Below the pieces are notes generated by a model. The model ran no database searches, was not told where the DNA came from, and worked only from the letters and a program-made list of their open reading frames with translations. A stretch of 64,000 bases of DNA, taken from contig NZ_LT900217.1 in the NCBI RefSeq assembly GCF_900199375.1, positions 3,224,001 to 3,288,000 of the forward strand, written 5' to 3'. The position numbers and the translations under genes are program-made. Source of the stretch: Gordonibacter urolithinfaciens. GTDB taxonomy: Bacteria > Actinomycetota > Coriobacteriia > Coriobacteriales > Eggerthellaceae. Shown here piece by piece: positions 19,371 through 27,271 of the stretch (its first letter is position 1; each line of letters opens with the position of its first letter).

Positions 19371-19386
19371 TGTTTCACGTGAAACA
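19371..19386. promoter_or_regulatory. parS site 2 (ParB-binding)
   Basis: A second perfect TGTTTCACGTGAAACA, identical to the first and 981 bases from it at the far side of the metal-efflux operon, in the gene-free region. Two exact copies of a 16-bp palindrome this close are not expected by chance. Confidence 0.9.
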
Positions 19387-19613
19387 TTTAGGATGACGGG
19401 GCCCGACGGTGCGAGCGCAGGGGGACAGCCAGATCACTGGGGCGTCGTGTTATTGCAGAAACGCAGGGGAAGTGCCTGCGAGGGAGTAAGCGAGCAGGGG
19501 AATGGAAAAGAGAAAAGAGGAGATGCGGAAACCGAGAGAGTTCTGCGGAACTGCCGAGTTGCCGAGCTGAGGGGCCGCGGCGCTGCAGGGCCGCTAAACC
19601 GCGGGAGGGGCTG

Positions 19614-19649
19614 CACAACCGTTTTTTCGTTCGCGAAAAAACGGTTGTG
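19614..19649. terminator. UUCG-capped hairpin, 16-bp perfect stem
   Basis: CACAACCGTTTTTTCG and its exact complement enclose the loop TTCG. The stem contains a T6/A6 block, so on either strand it resembles an intrinsic terminator whose U tract is inside the stem. It may insulate the Fe-S gene from transcription entering from the left. Confidence 0.55.
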
Positions 19650-19658
19650 GTAGGGGAT

Positions 19659-19672
19659 GTTGTAAATACAAC
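19659..19672. promoter_or_regulatory. Palindrome, possible regulator site for the Fe-S protein gene
   Basis: GTTGTAAATACAAC has perfect 6-base arms with an AA spacer. It lies 121 bases before the Fe-S protein start. The form suits a dimeric activator or repressor, but the regulator is not identified. Confidence 0.35.
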
Positions 19673-19793
19673 GGAAGCGGGGAGGATGGGATGGTAGGCT
19701 TGCTCCGACGGGAACAGGTCCGGGTGCTGACGGCGGTTCGCATGATGCAGATCGGGCGCTCGGCGCGAGCGAGGGAGAACGGAGGAGGCGGAG

Positions 19794-20576
19794 ATGATCC
19801 GTACGATCGTGGAGATAGACGAGGTTGCCTGCAACGGATGCGGGCTGTGCGTAGACGCATGCCATGAGGGGGCGATAGGGCTGGTGGGCGGCAAGGCGAG
19901 GCTCCTGCGCGACGATTACTGCGACGGGCTGGGCGACTGCCTGCCGGCATGCCCGGCCGGGGCCATCTCGTTCGTGCAGCGCGAGGCGGAACCCTACGAC
20001 GAGCAGGCGGTGCTCGCGGCGAAGGGGGCGGCGCCAGGAGCCTCTGCCGCGTCGCTGGAGCATGCGGGCGAGGCGCCCGAGCCTGTCGCAGCGACGCGGC
20101 ACGCGGGCGGCTGCCCGGGATCGCTCTCGAGGTTCTTCGCGGCGGAGGATTCGTCTGCCGTGTCGGCGGGGGCCGACGCTTCCGCCGATGCCGACGCCCT
20201 CGGCGCTCCGCCGAAGTCACGGTTGGCGCAGTGGCCGGTGGAGATCAAGCTCGTGCCCACGCAGGCGCCGTATTTCGCGGGCGCGCACGTGCTCGTGGCA
20301 GCCGACTGCACGGCGTTCGCCCATGCGGACTTCCATCGCCGTTTCATGGACGGCAAGACTACGGTCATCGGCTGTCCCAAGCTCGACGCGGTCGACTACA
20401 CGGGCAAGCTGGCCGAGATATTCGCCTCCAACGACGTGGCCTCGGTCACGGTCGCGCGCATGGAGGTTCCCTGCTGCGGCGGGCTCGAGCAGGCGGCCCG
20501 GACGGCGCTCGCGCGCAGCGGAAAGGACGTGCCTTTCGCGGTGGCCACGATATCGACGCGCGGCGAGCTGCTCTAG
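19794..20576 (+). CDS. 4Fe-4S ferredoxin-domain protein of unknown role
   Basis: A 260-residue cytoplasmic iron-sulfur protein of a family common in strict anaerobes. The N-terminal region binds clusters: CNGCGLCVDAC (14-24) and then CDGLGDCLPACP, whose first spacing is C-x5-C rather than C-x2-C. A variable linker with Ala, Ser and Asp follows (about 85-135), containing GGCPGS. The C-terminal half has LAQWPVEIKLVPTQAPYF, AADCTAFAHADFH, IGCPKLD and MEVPCCGGLEQA, several of them cysteine motifs. The family's function is not established. It is alone on its strand with a GGAGG-rich leader and a hairpin after it. Confidence 0.8.
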   Translation: MIRTIVEIDEVACNGCGLCVDACHEGAIGLVGGKARLLRDDYCDGLGDCLPACPAGAISFVQREAEPYDEQAVLAAKGAAPGASAASLEHAGEAPEPVAATRHAGGCPGSLSRFFAAEDSSAVSAGADASADADALGAPPKSRLAQWPVEIKLVPTQAPYFAGAHVLVAADCTAFAHADFHRRFMDGKTTVIGCPKLDAVDYTGKLAEIFASNDVASVTVARMEVPCCGGLEQAARTALARSGKDVPFAVATISTRGELL

Positions 20577-20608
20577 GAACCGCCGATCCGACCCACGCGG
20601 GTTAGGAG

Positions 20609-20633
20609 AAGGGCGGGGTCTCTGCCCGCCCTT
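20609..20633. terminator. Hairpin between convergent genes
   Basis: AAGGGCGGG and CCCGCCCTT enclose a 7-base loop between the Fe-S protein stop and the stop of the convergent HdeD-like gene. It can act in both directions, with only a short run of T after it. Confidence 0.6.
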
Positions 20634-20635
20634 CG

Positions 20636-21196
20636 CTACGCCTCGGCCTCGACTTTCAGCTTGCCGTGCTCGCGGTGCAGCTTGAAGGGGTAGAGGATGA
20701 GCTCGATGCCCAGCACGATGAGATGGTGCTCGATGTTGGCAAACGGGTTCAGTATGAGCAGCACCGACAGCACGAACTGCAGCACGCAGAACGCGAGCGC
20801 TACGGCGAAGGGACGCTTGTGCCTGATGTCGGAGAAGATGCCGTCGAACGTGCGCGCGGCTTTCTGCAGGCCCAAGAGGCCCCATACGATGCCGATAAAA
20901 ACGGTGGAGTTCGCCCCATGCACGATGATGACCAGGCCGAGGACGCACAGCACGATGGCCGAGCCCAGGCTCTCGCGGCCCGCGTCCGCGTCGCGCTCGC
21001 GTGCGACGGCCACGATGCTGCCGATGGCCGAGACCACCATCGGCACGCCCAGGTACCACGGAAGCGCCTCCTCGGCAAGGGAGGGGAACAGCAGGCAGCT
21101 CACGCCCGCCACGGGCACCAGCAGCATGGAGATCACGGCAACCTGCACGCTTATCCTGCTGTCCTTCACGTCTTTGACGGACGAGACGGTGGTCAT
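20636..21196 (-). CDS. HdeD-like (DUF308) membrane protein
   Basis: A 186-residue membrane protein with six hydrophobic segments arranged as pairs, for example VAVISMLLVPVAGVSCLLFP, LGVPMVVSAIGSIVAVA, LGSAIVLCVLGLVIIVHG and ALAFCVLQFVLSVLLILNP. The repeat of about 55 residues with GLLGLQKAARTFDGI fits the DUF308/HdeD family, linked to acid stress in enterics but of unknown job here. ATG 21196 is chosen because GAGGAGGA stands just before it; the frame is open 14 codons further up. It diverges from csoR. Confidence 0.7.
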   Translation of the reverse strand: MTTVSSVKDVKDSRISVQVAVISMLLVPVAGVSCLLFPSLAEEALPWYLGVPMVVSAIGSIVAVARERDADAGRESLGSAIVLCVLGLVIIVHGANSTVFIGIVWGLLGLQKAARTFDGIFSDIRHKRPFAVALAFCVLQFVLSVLLILNPFANIEHHLIVLGIELILYPFKLHREHGKLKVEAEA

Positions 21197-21321
21197 GGGG
21201 TTCCTCCTCGATCGTTTTTTAGCAGGCAATTCTATCATTCATGCAGCTTCGCGCGGCCGGCTCATGGCAAATGAGACGTGAAATCATGCGCGATGTTGGC
21301 AAACCGTCGGGGGACAGGCTC

Positions 21322-21349
21322 TTGACAATACCCCTAAGGGGTATATACT
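21322..21349 (+). promoter_or_regulatory. csoR-copA promoter
   Basis: TTGACA (21322-21327) and TATACT (21344-21349) are separated by 16 bases. The spacer is itself the CsoR-type palindrome, so repressor binding would block RNA polymerase directly. The csoR start lies 54 bases downstream. Confidence 0.8.
21328..21344. promoter_or_regulatory. CsoR operator 1
   Basis: ATACCCCTAAGGGGTAT is a perfect palindrome around a central base, of the TACCC/GGGTA type bound by copper-sensing CsoR proteins. It fills the promoter spacer. Confidence 0.8.
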
Positions 21350-21362
21350 GACCGCACGTGAG

Positions 21363-21379
21363 ATACCCACAAGGGGTAT
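21363..21379. promoter_or_regulatory. CsoR operator 2
   Basis: ATACCCACAAGGGGTAT differs from operator 1 by two bases and lies 35 bases downstream of it, within the leader of csoR. A second site would tighten repression. Confidence 0.7.
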
Positions 21380-21402
21380 TTGGCAAGCAGAGAGGACAAG
21401 CC

Positions 21403-21783
21403 ATGGCGCAAGGCGGCCCGTTGGTGGACGGAAATACGGGGACGGCCGGCAAACCGAAGGCGGCGGAGAGCGGCTCACGCGACGGGACGGCCTGCCCATG
21501 CCGTCACAAGGACACGCCCCGCAGCGAGGAGCTGCAGGCCGACCTGCAAAAACGCCTCAACCGGGTGATCGGGCAGCTGGGCGGGGTGAAGGCCATGCTC
21601 GACGACAACCGCTACTGCGGCGACGTGCTCGTGCAGCTGGCCGCGGCCGAGAGCGCCGTGCGCAGCATTTCGAGCAGGCTTCTGCAGAACCACCTGGAGA
21701 CGTGCGTGGTCGAGCAGATACAGCGCGGCAACGTGGAGGTAGTCGACGAGGTCATGCAGCTCATGAGGAAGTTCTCGCGCTGA
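21403..21783 (+). CDS. csoR: Copper-sensing CsoR/RcnR-family repressor
   Basis: A 126-residue all-helical repressor that releases DNA when it binds Cu(I). The conserved RLNRVIGQLGGVKAMLDD leads into the ligand set C72 (YCGDV), H97 and C101 (NHLETC), the Cys-His-Cys pattern of copper sensors. The first 40 residues are a poorly conserved extension that contains CPCRHKD. ATG 21403 follows AGAGGACAAG. Two matching palindromes lie in its promoter, and copA follows 113 bases downstream, so it is an autoregulated copper operon. Confidence 0.92.
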   Translation: MAQGGPLVDGNTGTAGKPKAAESGSRDGTACPCRHKDTPRSEELQADLQKRLNRVIGQLGGVKAMLDDNRYCGDVLVQLAAAESAVRSISSRLLQNHLETCVVEQIQRGNVEVVDEVMQLMRKFSR

Positions 21784-21896
21784 CCGCGCCGCGGCGCGGC
21801 CTGCGCCGGAAGGCCGGCGCGCAATGCGCGGTTCGGCGAGAGATGAAGGCAGACGGCGCGGCCTGCAAGGGCCGCGCGGAACAGGAGGCGGAAGCC

Positions 21897-24503
21897 TTGA
21901 AGCAGACATTCGACGTGACCGGCATGACGTGCGCGGCGTGCTCGGCGCGCGTGGAGAAGGCCGTGCGCGCCGTGGGCGGCGTATCCGACGTTGCCGTGAA
22001 CCTGCTGAAAAACAGCATGGAGGTGGACTCCGACGGCGCGCCCGAGACGCTCTCGGCCGTGGTCGCGGCCGTGGAGAAAGCCGGCTACGGCGCCTTGCCG
22101 CGCCAGGCCAAGGGCGCGGGCCCTGCGTGCGGCGTCCAGGCGGGAGCCCCCTCGCCGATGGGCGCGGCGGCTGCGGAGGCCAAGCAGGTAAGGCAGCGGC
22201 TCGTCGTGTCGTTCGCGTTCACCATCCCGCTGTTCTATATCTCCATGGGCCATATGTTCGGCTGGCCGCTGCCGGGGTTCCTGCTGGGCGAGCGGAACAT
22301 CATGGCGTTCGGCCTCACTCAGCTTCTGCTGCTCGCGCCCGTGGTGTTCGTGAACTTCAAGTTCTTCCGCGTGGGCTTCAAGACGCTCTTCCGCGGCGCG
22401 CCCAACATGGACTCGCTCATCGCGCTCGGCTCCACGGCGGCCACGGTGTACGGCGTGTACGCGCTGTACCGCATTGCCTACGCGCTCGGCGCGGGCGATG
22501 TGCACGGGGCGCATGCGGCCGGCATGGACCTGTACTTCGAGAGCGCGGCCATGATCCTCACGCTCATCACGCTGGGCAAGTACTTCGAGGCGCGCGCGAA
22601 GGGCCGCACGACCGATGCCATCGCCACGCTCATGGACCTGGCGCCCAAGACGGCCGTGCGCGTCTCCGCCGACGGCACCCAGGAGCAGATCCTGGCCGAC
22701 GACGTGCGCGAGGGCGACGTGCTGGCGGTGCGCGCGGGCGAGGGCGTGCCGGTGGACGGCGTGGTGGTGGACGGCGCGGCGTCGGTGGACGAATCGGCCA
22801 TCACCGGCGAGTCGGTGCCAGTCGACAAGGCGCCCGGCGACCCGGTGACGGGAGCCACGGTGAGCCGCACGGGCTACTTCACCATGCGCGCCACGCGCGT
22901 GGGCGACGACACCACGCTCGCCGGCATCATCCGCCTCGTGGACGAGGCCACCAGCTCCAAGGCGCCCATCGAGAAGATAGCCGACCGCATCAGCGGCGTG
23001 TTCGTGCCCGTGGTCATCGTCATCGCGCTGGCCGCGTTCGCCGTATGGATGGTGCTGGGAGCGGGGTTGGAGACAGCCCTGTCGCACGCCATCTCGGTGC
23101 TCGTGATATCGTGTCCCTGCGCGCTGGGGCTCGCCACGCCCACGGCCATCATGGTGGGCACCGGCCGCGGCGCGAAGAGCGGCATCCTGGTGAAGTCAGC
23201 CGAGGCGCTGGAGGGCGCCCACGACGTGCGCACCGTCGTGCTCGACAAGACCGGCACCGTGACCGAGGGCGCCCCGAGCGTGACCGACGTGATAACCGCG
23301 CCCGGCGTGCCCGAGGGACGCCTGCTGGCGACGGCGCTGGCCGTGGAGCATCTGAGCGAGCACCCGCTCGCCCGCGCCGTGTGCGGCTTCGCGCAGGCAC
23401 GCGGGACGGCGGCGGACGCCCGCATCGAGGGCTTCATGCAGGTGCCCGGCGAGGGCCTTTCCGCCACCGTGGACGGCGCGGCCGTGCTGGCCGGCAACCT
23501 GCGCATGATGGAGGCGCGCGGCGTGGACGCAGGCGAGATGGGCGCGCGGGCGCGGCGCTTGGCCGACGACGGCAAGACGCCGCTGTTCTTCGCTGCGGAC
23601 GGCAGGCTGCTGGGCGTGATCGCCGTGGCCGACACGGTGAAGCCCACGAGCCGCGCCGCCGTGGCCGAGCTTTCGGCCATGGGCATCCGCACCGTGATGC
23701 TCACCGGCGACAACGAGCGCACGGCCGCCGCCATCCAGCGCGAGGTGGGCGCGGACGAGGTGATAGCCGGCGTGCTGCCCGAGGGCAAGGAGCGCGAGAT
23801 CCGCCGCCTGGCCCAGGGCGGACGCGTAGCCATGGTGGGGGACGGCATCAACGACGCGCCCGCGCTCGCCCGCGCCGACATCGGCATCGCCATAGGCGCC
23901 GGCACCGACGTTGCCATCGAGAGCGCCGACGTCGTGCTCATGAGAAGCGACCTCATGGACGTGCCGGCGGCCATCCAGCTGTCGCGCGCCACCCTGCGCA
24001 ACATCAAGCAGAACCTGTTCTGGGCGCTCGTCTACAACGCCGTGTGCATCCCGGTGGCGGCCGGTGCGCTGGCCTTCGCGGGCGTGAACCTGAACCCGAT
24101 GATCGCCGCGGCTGCCATGTCGTTGAGCTCGGTGTGCGTGGTGTCGAACGCGCTGCGGTTGCGCGGGTGGCAGCCACGGTTCACGGCGGCCGCGCCGCCC
24201 GCCGCTCGACCGTCGACGCTCGCAGCGGGCGAGGAGAGCGGTGGTAAGGAAATCGAAGGGGGCGCCGCGGCGCCCGCGGGAAAGGAGATCGTCATGGAAA
24301 AGGTACTGCATGTCGAGGGCATGATGTGCCAGCACTGCGTTGCGCGCGTGAAGAAGGCCCTCGAGGCCGTGGACGGCGTAAAAGAGGCCGTCGTGGACCT
24401 CGACGCGAAGACCGCCGTCGCGAGGCTCGCGCGCGAGGTGGACGATGCGACCCTGAAGGCCGCCGTGGAGGAGCAGGACTACGAGGTAACGGGCGTGGAG
24501 TAA
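21897..24503 (+). CDS. copA: Copper-exporting P1B-1 ATPase with fused C-terminal CopZ domain
   Basis: CopA pumps Cu(I) out of the cytoplasm. The 868-residue protein has an N-terminal metal-binding domain with MTCAAC (C12, C15), eight membrane segments, CPC at 406-408, D450 of DKTGT, GDGINDAPAL, and a last helix MSLSSVCVVSNALRLR of the copper group. After the last helix comes a low-complexity linker (PPAARPSTLAAGEESGGKE) and a second full domain with GMMCQHC (C811, C814). TTG 21897 is chosen because AGGAGG lies 8 bases upstream; an in-frame ATG at 21843 would add 18 residues. It follows csoR in the same operon. Confidence 0.92.
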   Translation: MKQTFDVTGMTCAACSARVEKAVRAVGGVSDVAVNLLKNSMEVDSDGAPETLSAVVAAVEKAGYGALPRQAKGAGPACGVQAGAPSPMGAAAAEAKQVRQRLVVSFAFTIPLFYISMGHMFGWPLPGFLLGERNIMAFGLTQLLLLAPVVFVNFKFFRVGFKTLFRGAPNMDSLIALGSTAATVYGVYALYRIAYALGAGDVHGAHAAGMDLYFESAAMILTLITLGKYFEARAKGRTTDAIATLMDLAPKTAVRVSADGTQEQILADDVREGDVLAVRAGEGVPVDGVVVDGAASVDESAITGESVPVDKAPGDPVTGATVSRTGYFTMRATRVGDDTTLAGIIRLVDEATSSKAPIEKIADRISGVFVPVVIVIALAAFAVWMVLGAGLETALSHAISVLVISCPCALGLATPTAIMVGTGRGAKSGILVKSAEALEGAHDVRTVVLDKTGTVTEGAPSVTDVITAPGVPEGRLLATALAVEHLSEHPLARAVCGFAQARGTAADARIEGFMQVPGEGLSATVDGAAVLAGNLRMMEARGVDAGEMGARARRLADDGKTPLFFAADGRLLGVIAVADTVKPTSRAAVAELSAMGIRTVMLTGDNERTAAAIQREVGADEVIAGVLPEGKEREIRRLAQGGRVAMVGDGINDAPALARADIGIAIGAGTDVAIESADVVLMRSDLMDVPAAIQLSRATLRNIKQNLFWALVYNAVCIPVAAGALAFAGVNLNPMIAAAAMSLSSVCVVSNALRLRGWQPRFTAAAPPAARPSTLAAGEESGGKEIEGGAAAPAGKEIVMEKVLHVEGMMCQHCVARVKKALEAVDGVKEAVVDLDAKTAVARLAREVDDATLKAAVEEQDYEVTGVE
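24294..24503 (+). CDS. Internal start giving a free CopZ-like chaperone (possible)
   Basis: Within the copA frame, ATG 24294 is preceded by AAAGGAG with a 6-base spacer, a normal ribosome binding site. Translation from it would give a 69-residue single HMA domain, MEKVLHVEGMMCQHCVARVK onward, the size of a CopZ copper chaperone. Its fold is also the C-terminal domain of CopA. I infer that it was a separate copZ gene that lost its upstream stop, or that both products are made. Expression is not shown by sequence. Confidence 0.5.
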   Translation: MEKVLHVEGMMCQHCVARVKKALEAVDGVKEAVVDLDAKTAVARLAREVDDATLKAAVEEQDYEVTGVE

Positions 24504-24509
24504 CCTCTC

Positions 24510-25637
24510 CTAGCACCCCGTGATGATCTCGCGCAGGGCGGCGATGAGCTTCTCGTTGTCCTCGCGGGTGCGCACGGCCACGCAGAAGTACTTGCCGTTG
24601 GCGAGCCCCGGCGTGCCCTGCAGCTTGCGGATGAGGAAACCGGCCAGCTGCAGGCGCGCCGCCAGCTCCTCGGTGCTCGCCACGCCCAGGTTCAAATCGG
24701 GGCCGTGGTCGAAGGCGCACATGACGTAGTTCGCCTCGGCGGGGAAGATGTCGATGCCCGGCACCAGGCTCAGCATGCACTGCATCCACGGGATCTCGGA
24801 ATCCAGGAACTCGCGCGTGCGTTCCAGGTGCTCGCGCTCGGCCAGCGCCAGCTCGCCCAGCACCTCGGCGAACATGGGCACCCCCGAGCTGTCGTAGAAG
24901 CGGGCGATCTGCGCGATGGTGTCGGGGTGCGCCACGCAGTAGCTGATGGGGATGCCCGGCATGGCGTACGGCTCGCAGAGCGAGCGCACCACCACGAGGT
25001 TGCGGTGCTCCTTCACCAGGCCCACCATGCTCTCGCCGCCGAGCGTGAGCTCGATGGAGCGCTCGTCCACCACGACCCAGGTGCATGCGTCCAGGTAGGC
25101 CAGCAACGTGGGCAGGGGCAGCAGACGGCTCGTGGGGTAGCCGGGGTTCGCCAGCACCGCGGCGTCGAACGACACGCCGTGGCGCGCGGCCGCGGCAGGG
25201 TCGGGCATGACGAAGCCGGCGGGGCTTGCGATCTCCACCACGCGATGCCCGGCGTTGCCTGCCGCCAGCGCGTACTCCACCGGGCCCGGCACGGCCACGC
25301 CCACGGTGCAGGGCTGGTAGGTCTGCGCGACGGCGCGCACCATGTCGCCGACGGTCGAGCCCACCAGGAACGACTCCACGGGCAGGCCGTGCTGGCGCGC
25401 CAGCACGCTGCGCAGCGTGTGCGCCTCGCGGTCGGGGGAGTAGTTCAACTCGCCGGCTGCGAGGGCAGCCTGCATGGCGCGGATGAACGAGGGGGGCGTG
25501 CCCAGCGGGTTGGCCGTTCCCGAGAAGTCTATCCAGTTCATCTCGGTGCGCAACTCGTAGGGAGGGGAGAGCAGCTGCTCGGGCAGGGCGGTCACCGCGG
25601 CTCGCACGCCGGGCGTCGCATCGCATCCGTTCGACAT
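24510..25637 (-). CDS. HisC/CobD-like aminotransferase fold protein lacking the PLP lysine
   Basis: A 375-residue member of the class I/II aminotransferase fold, closest in layout to histidinol-phosphate aminotransferase or threonine-phosphate decarboxylase. It keeps FSGTANPLGTPPS near the N-terminus, the NPGYPTS version of NPNNPTG and the Asp of VVVDERS. In the block that normally reads S-x-x-K-x-x-x-LPG it reads RSLCEPYAMPGIPISY, so the PLP-binding Lys is replaced by Glu (E222). A conventional transaminase reaction is therefore unlikely. ATG 25637 is chosen, with AAGGAG before it. It is convergent with copA and stands alone. Confidence 0.75.
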   Translation of the reverse strand: MSNGCDATPGVRAAVTALPEQLLSPPYELRTEMNWIDFSGTANPLGTPPSFIRAMQAALAAGELNYSPDREAHTLRSVLARQHGLPVESFLVGSTVGDMVRAVAQTYQPCTVGVAVPGPVEYALAAGNAGHRVVEIASPAGFVMPDPAAAARHGVSFDAAVLANPGYPTSRLLPLPTLLAYLDACTWVVVDERSIELTLGGESMVGLVKEHRNLVVVRSLCEPYAMPGIPISYCVAHPDTIAQIARFYDSSGVPMFAEVLGELALAEREHLERTREFLDSEIPWMQCMLSLVPGIDIFPAEANYVMCAFDHGPDLNLGVASTEELAARLQLAGFLIRKLQGTPGLANGKYFCVAVRTREDNEKLIAALREIITGC

Positions 25638-25844
25638 GTCGTCTCTCCTTCCCATCTCTTCCCGATACGGTCCGCTGCGGGCTTGAGGGGAATCTGGGGG
25701 ACGTTTCAGCAGGTGGCAGATTCGAGCGCGGCCGTGTATGTCAAGTTCCCCGCCCGCGCGATCGGGCGCGGAGGTTGCGGGGGAATGATAATCCTAGCAC
25801 ATGTTCCCAACGGCCGCGTGCGGCATGGTAGACTAATTCGCGCA

Positions 25845-27200
25845 ATGAAGGAAGAATTCCCGCAGACCGCCGCGCCCGCACCGGGCGACCGCCCCTCCCG
25901 CCCGCGGGCGGGGGAAGCCCCGGCGCGCCCGCTGCCGCTCGAGCCGTGGGAGGGGCCGGCCATCCTGCTGGTAGACCTGGACGCGTTCTTCGCCTCGGTC
26001 GAGCAGCTGGACCATCCCGCCTGGCGCGGCAAGCCCGTCATCGTGGGCGGCGACGCGGACAAGCACGGCGTGGTGTCCACCGCCTCCTACGAGGCGCGGC
26101 CCTACGGGGTGAGAAGCGCCATGCCCTCGTCGACGGCGCGCCGCCTGTGCCCCGACGCCGTCTGGACGCACGGACGCTTCGACCGCTACCGCGAGGTGTC
26201 CAACGCCATCATGGCCATCCTGCGCTCCGAGACGCCGCACGTGCAGCAGGTGAGCATCGACGAGGCGTTCCTGGACGTCACGCCTACCGCGGTGAACCGC
26301 GAGCACCCGGTGCGCGTGGCCCAGCGCATCCAGCGGCGCGTGGAGGAGCTGGGGGTGACGTGCTCCATCGGCGCGGGGACCTCCAAGACCATCGCGAAGA
26401 TCGCCTCGGACATGGACAAGCCGCGCGGCCTCACCGTGGTCTACCCCGGCAGCGAGCGCGACTTTTTGGCGCCGTTGCCCGTGCGAGCGATGAGCGGCAT
26501 CGGCGCGTCGGCCGAGGAGAAGCTGAGATCGCGCGGCATCCGCACGCTCGGGCAGCTTGCCGACGCCGACCTGCGCATGCTCGAGCGCGTGTTCGGCAAG
26601 CTGGGGCGCGTTATGCACGTGAGGGCGAACGGCGGCGACGACGCGCCGGTGGAGCAGGACGACGCCGTGAAGTCGGTTTCCAACGAGATGACGTTCGCGA
26701 CGGACCTCACCCGCCGAGAGGACGTGGAGGCCGCCATCGCCACGATGGCCGCGAAGGTGGGGCGCCGCCTTCGCCGCAAGGGCCTGCGCGGCCGCACGCT
26801 CGCCCTGCGCGTGAAGTTCGACGACCTGAGCGTGCGCTCGGTGCAGCGCCAGCTGCCGCAGCCGAGCGACGACGAGCTGGCCTACACGCCGCTGCTCTAC
26901 GCCATGGTCGACGAGGTGTGGCGCCCCGGCACGCCGCTGCGCCTCATCGGCGTGGGCATGAGCGGCTTCGCGGAGGAGGGCGCCGTGCAGGAGAGCCTCT
27001 TCGACGTGGCCGAGGCGGCGCCGTCCGCCGACGACGTGGAGCCCGTCGTGCGCGACGAGCGCAAGCGCCGCGGCCTCATCGAGGCCACCGACCTCGTGAA
27101 GGACCGCTTCGGCGAGGCCGCCGTCCGCTTCGGCCACGAGCTGCGCAACGAGGGGAACACCACCGGCTCGTCCAGCAAGAACCCGGCGGATTACAAGTAA
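25845..27200 (+). CDS. dinB: DNA polymerase IV (Y-family)
   Basis: A translesion DNA polymerase of 451 residues. ILLVDLDAFFASVEQ carries the first catalytic Asp, QQVSIDEAFLDVTPT the second acidic pair, and CSIGAGTSKTIAKIASDMDKP and the helix-hairpin-helix region (PVRAMSGIGASAEEKL) follow in the usual order, with the little-finger domain after residue 260. QESLF at 382-386 is a beta-clamp-binding motif. About 35 residues of Pro/Ala/Arg-rich sequence precede the palm. ATG 25845 has no clear ribosome binding site; translation could start a little downstream. No LexA box was found upstream. Confidence 0.92.
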   Translation: MKEEFPQTAAPAPGDRPSRPRAGEAPARPLPLEPWEGPAILLVDLDAFFASVEQLDHPAWRGKPVIVGGDADKHGVVSTASYEARPYGVRSAMPSSTARRLCPDAVWTHGRFDRYREVSNAIMAILRSETPHVQQVSIDEAFLDVTPTAVNREHPVRVAQRIQRRVEELGVTCSIGAGTSKTIAKIASDMDKPRGLTVVYPGSERDFLAPLPVRAMSGIGASAEEKLRSRGIRTLGQLADADLRMLERVFGKLGRVMHVRANGGDDAPVEQDDAVKSVSNEMTFATDLTRREDVEAAIATMAAKVGRRLRRKGLRGRTLALRVKFDDLSVRSVQRQLPQPSDDELAYTPLLYAMVDEVWRPGTPLRLIGVGMSGFAEEGAVQESLFDVAEAAPSADDVEPVVRDERKRRGLIEATDLVKDRFGEAAVRFGHELRNEGNTTGSSSKNPADYK

Positions 27201-27271
27201 GAGAAGCGTCGCAGGTTGATTCCGTCAAAGCGAAGCCGGCCTCCCGGCAGATTGAATCAGGTGGAGAGCGT

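Larger units (their letters stand above)
19102..19793. other. Gene-free 692-bp region holding operator, parS and hairpin
   Basis: No convincing gene is seen here. From the left it holds the ArsR-type operator, a strongly purine-rich plus strand (about 19145-19525), the second parS site, a UUCG-capped hairpin and a short palindrome before the Fe-S protein gene. Open frames present on the minus strand are proline- and serine-rich by-products of the purine skew. A small RNA is possible but not shown. Confidence 0.5.

Noticed and set aside
19130-19387. Minus-strand frames beside parS 2
   Set aside because: They are Pro/Ser/Phe-rich products of the purine skew on the plus strand and begin inside the parS palindrome.
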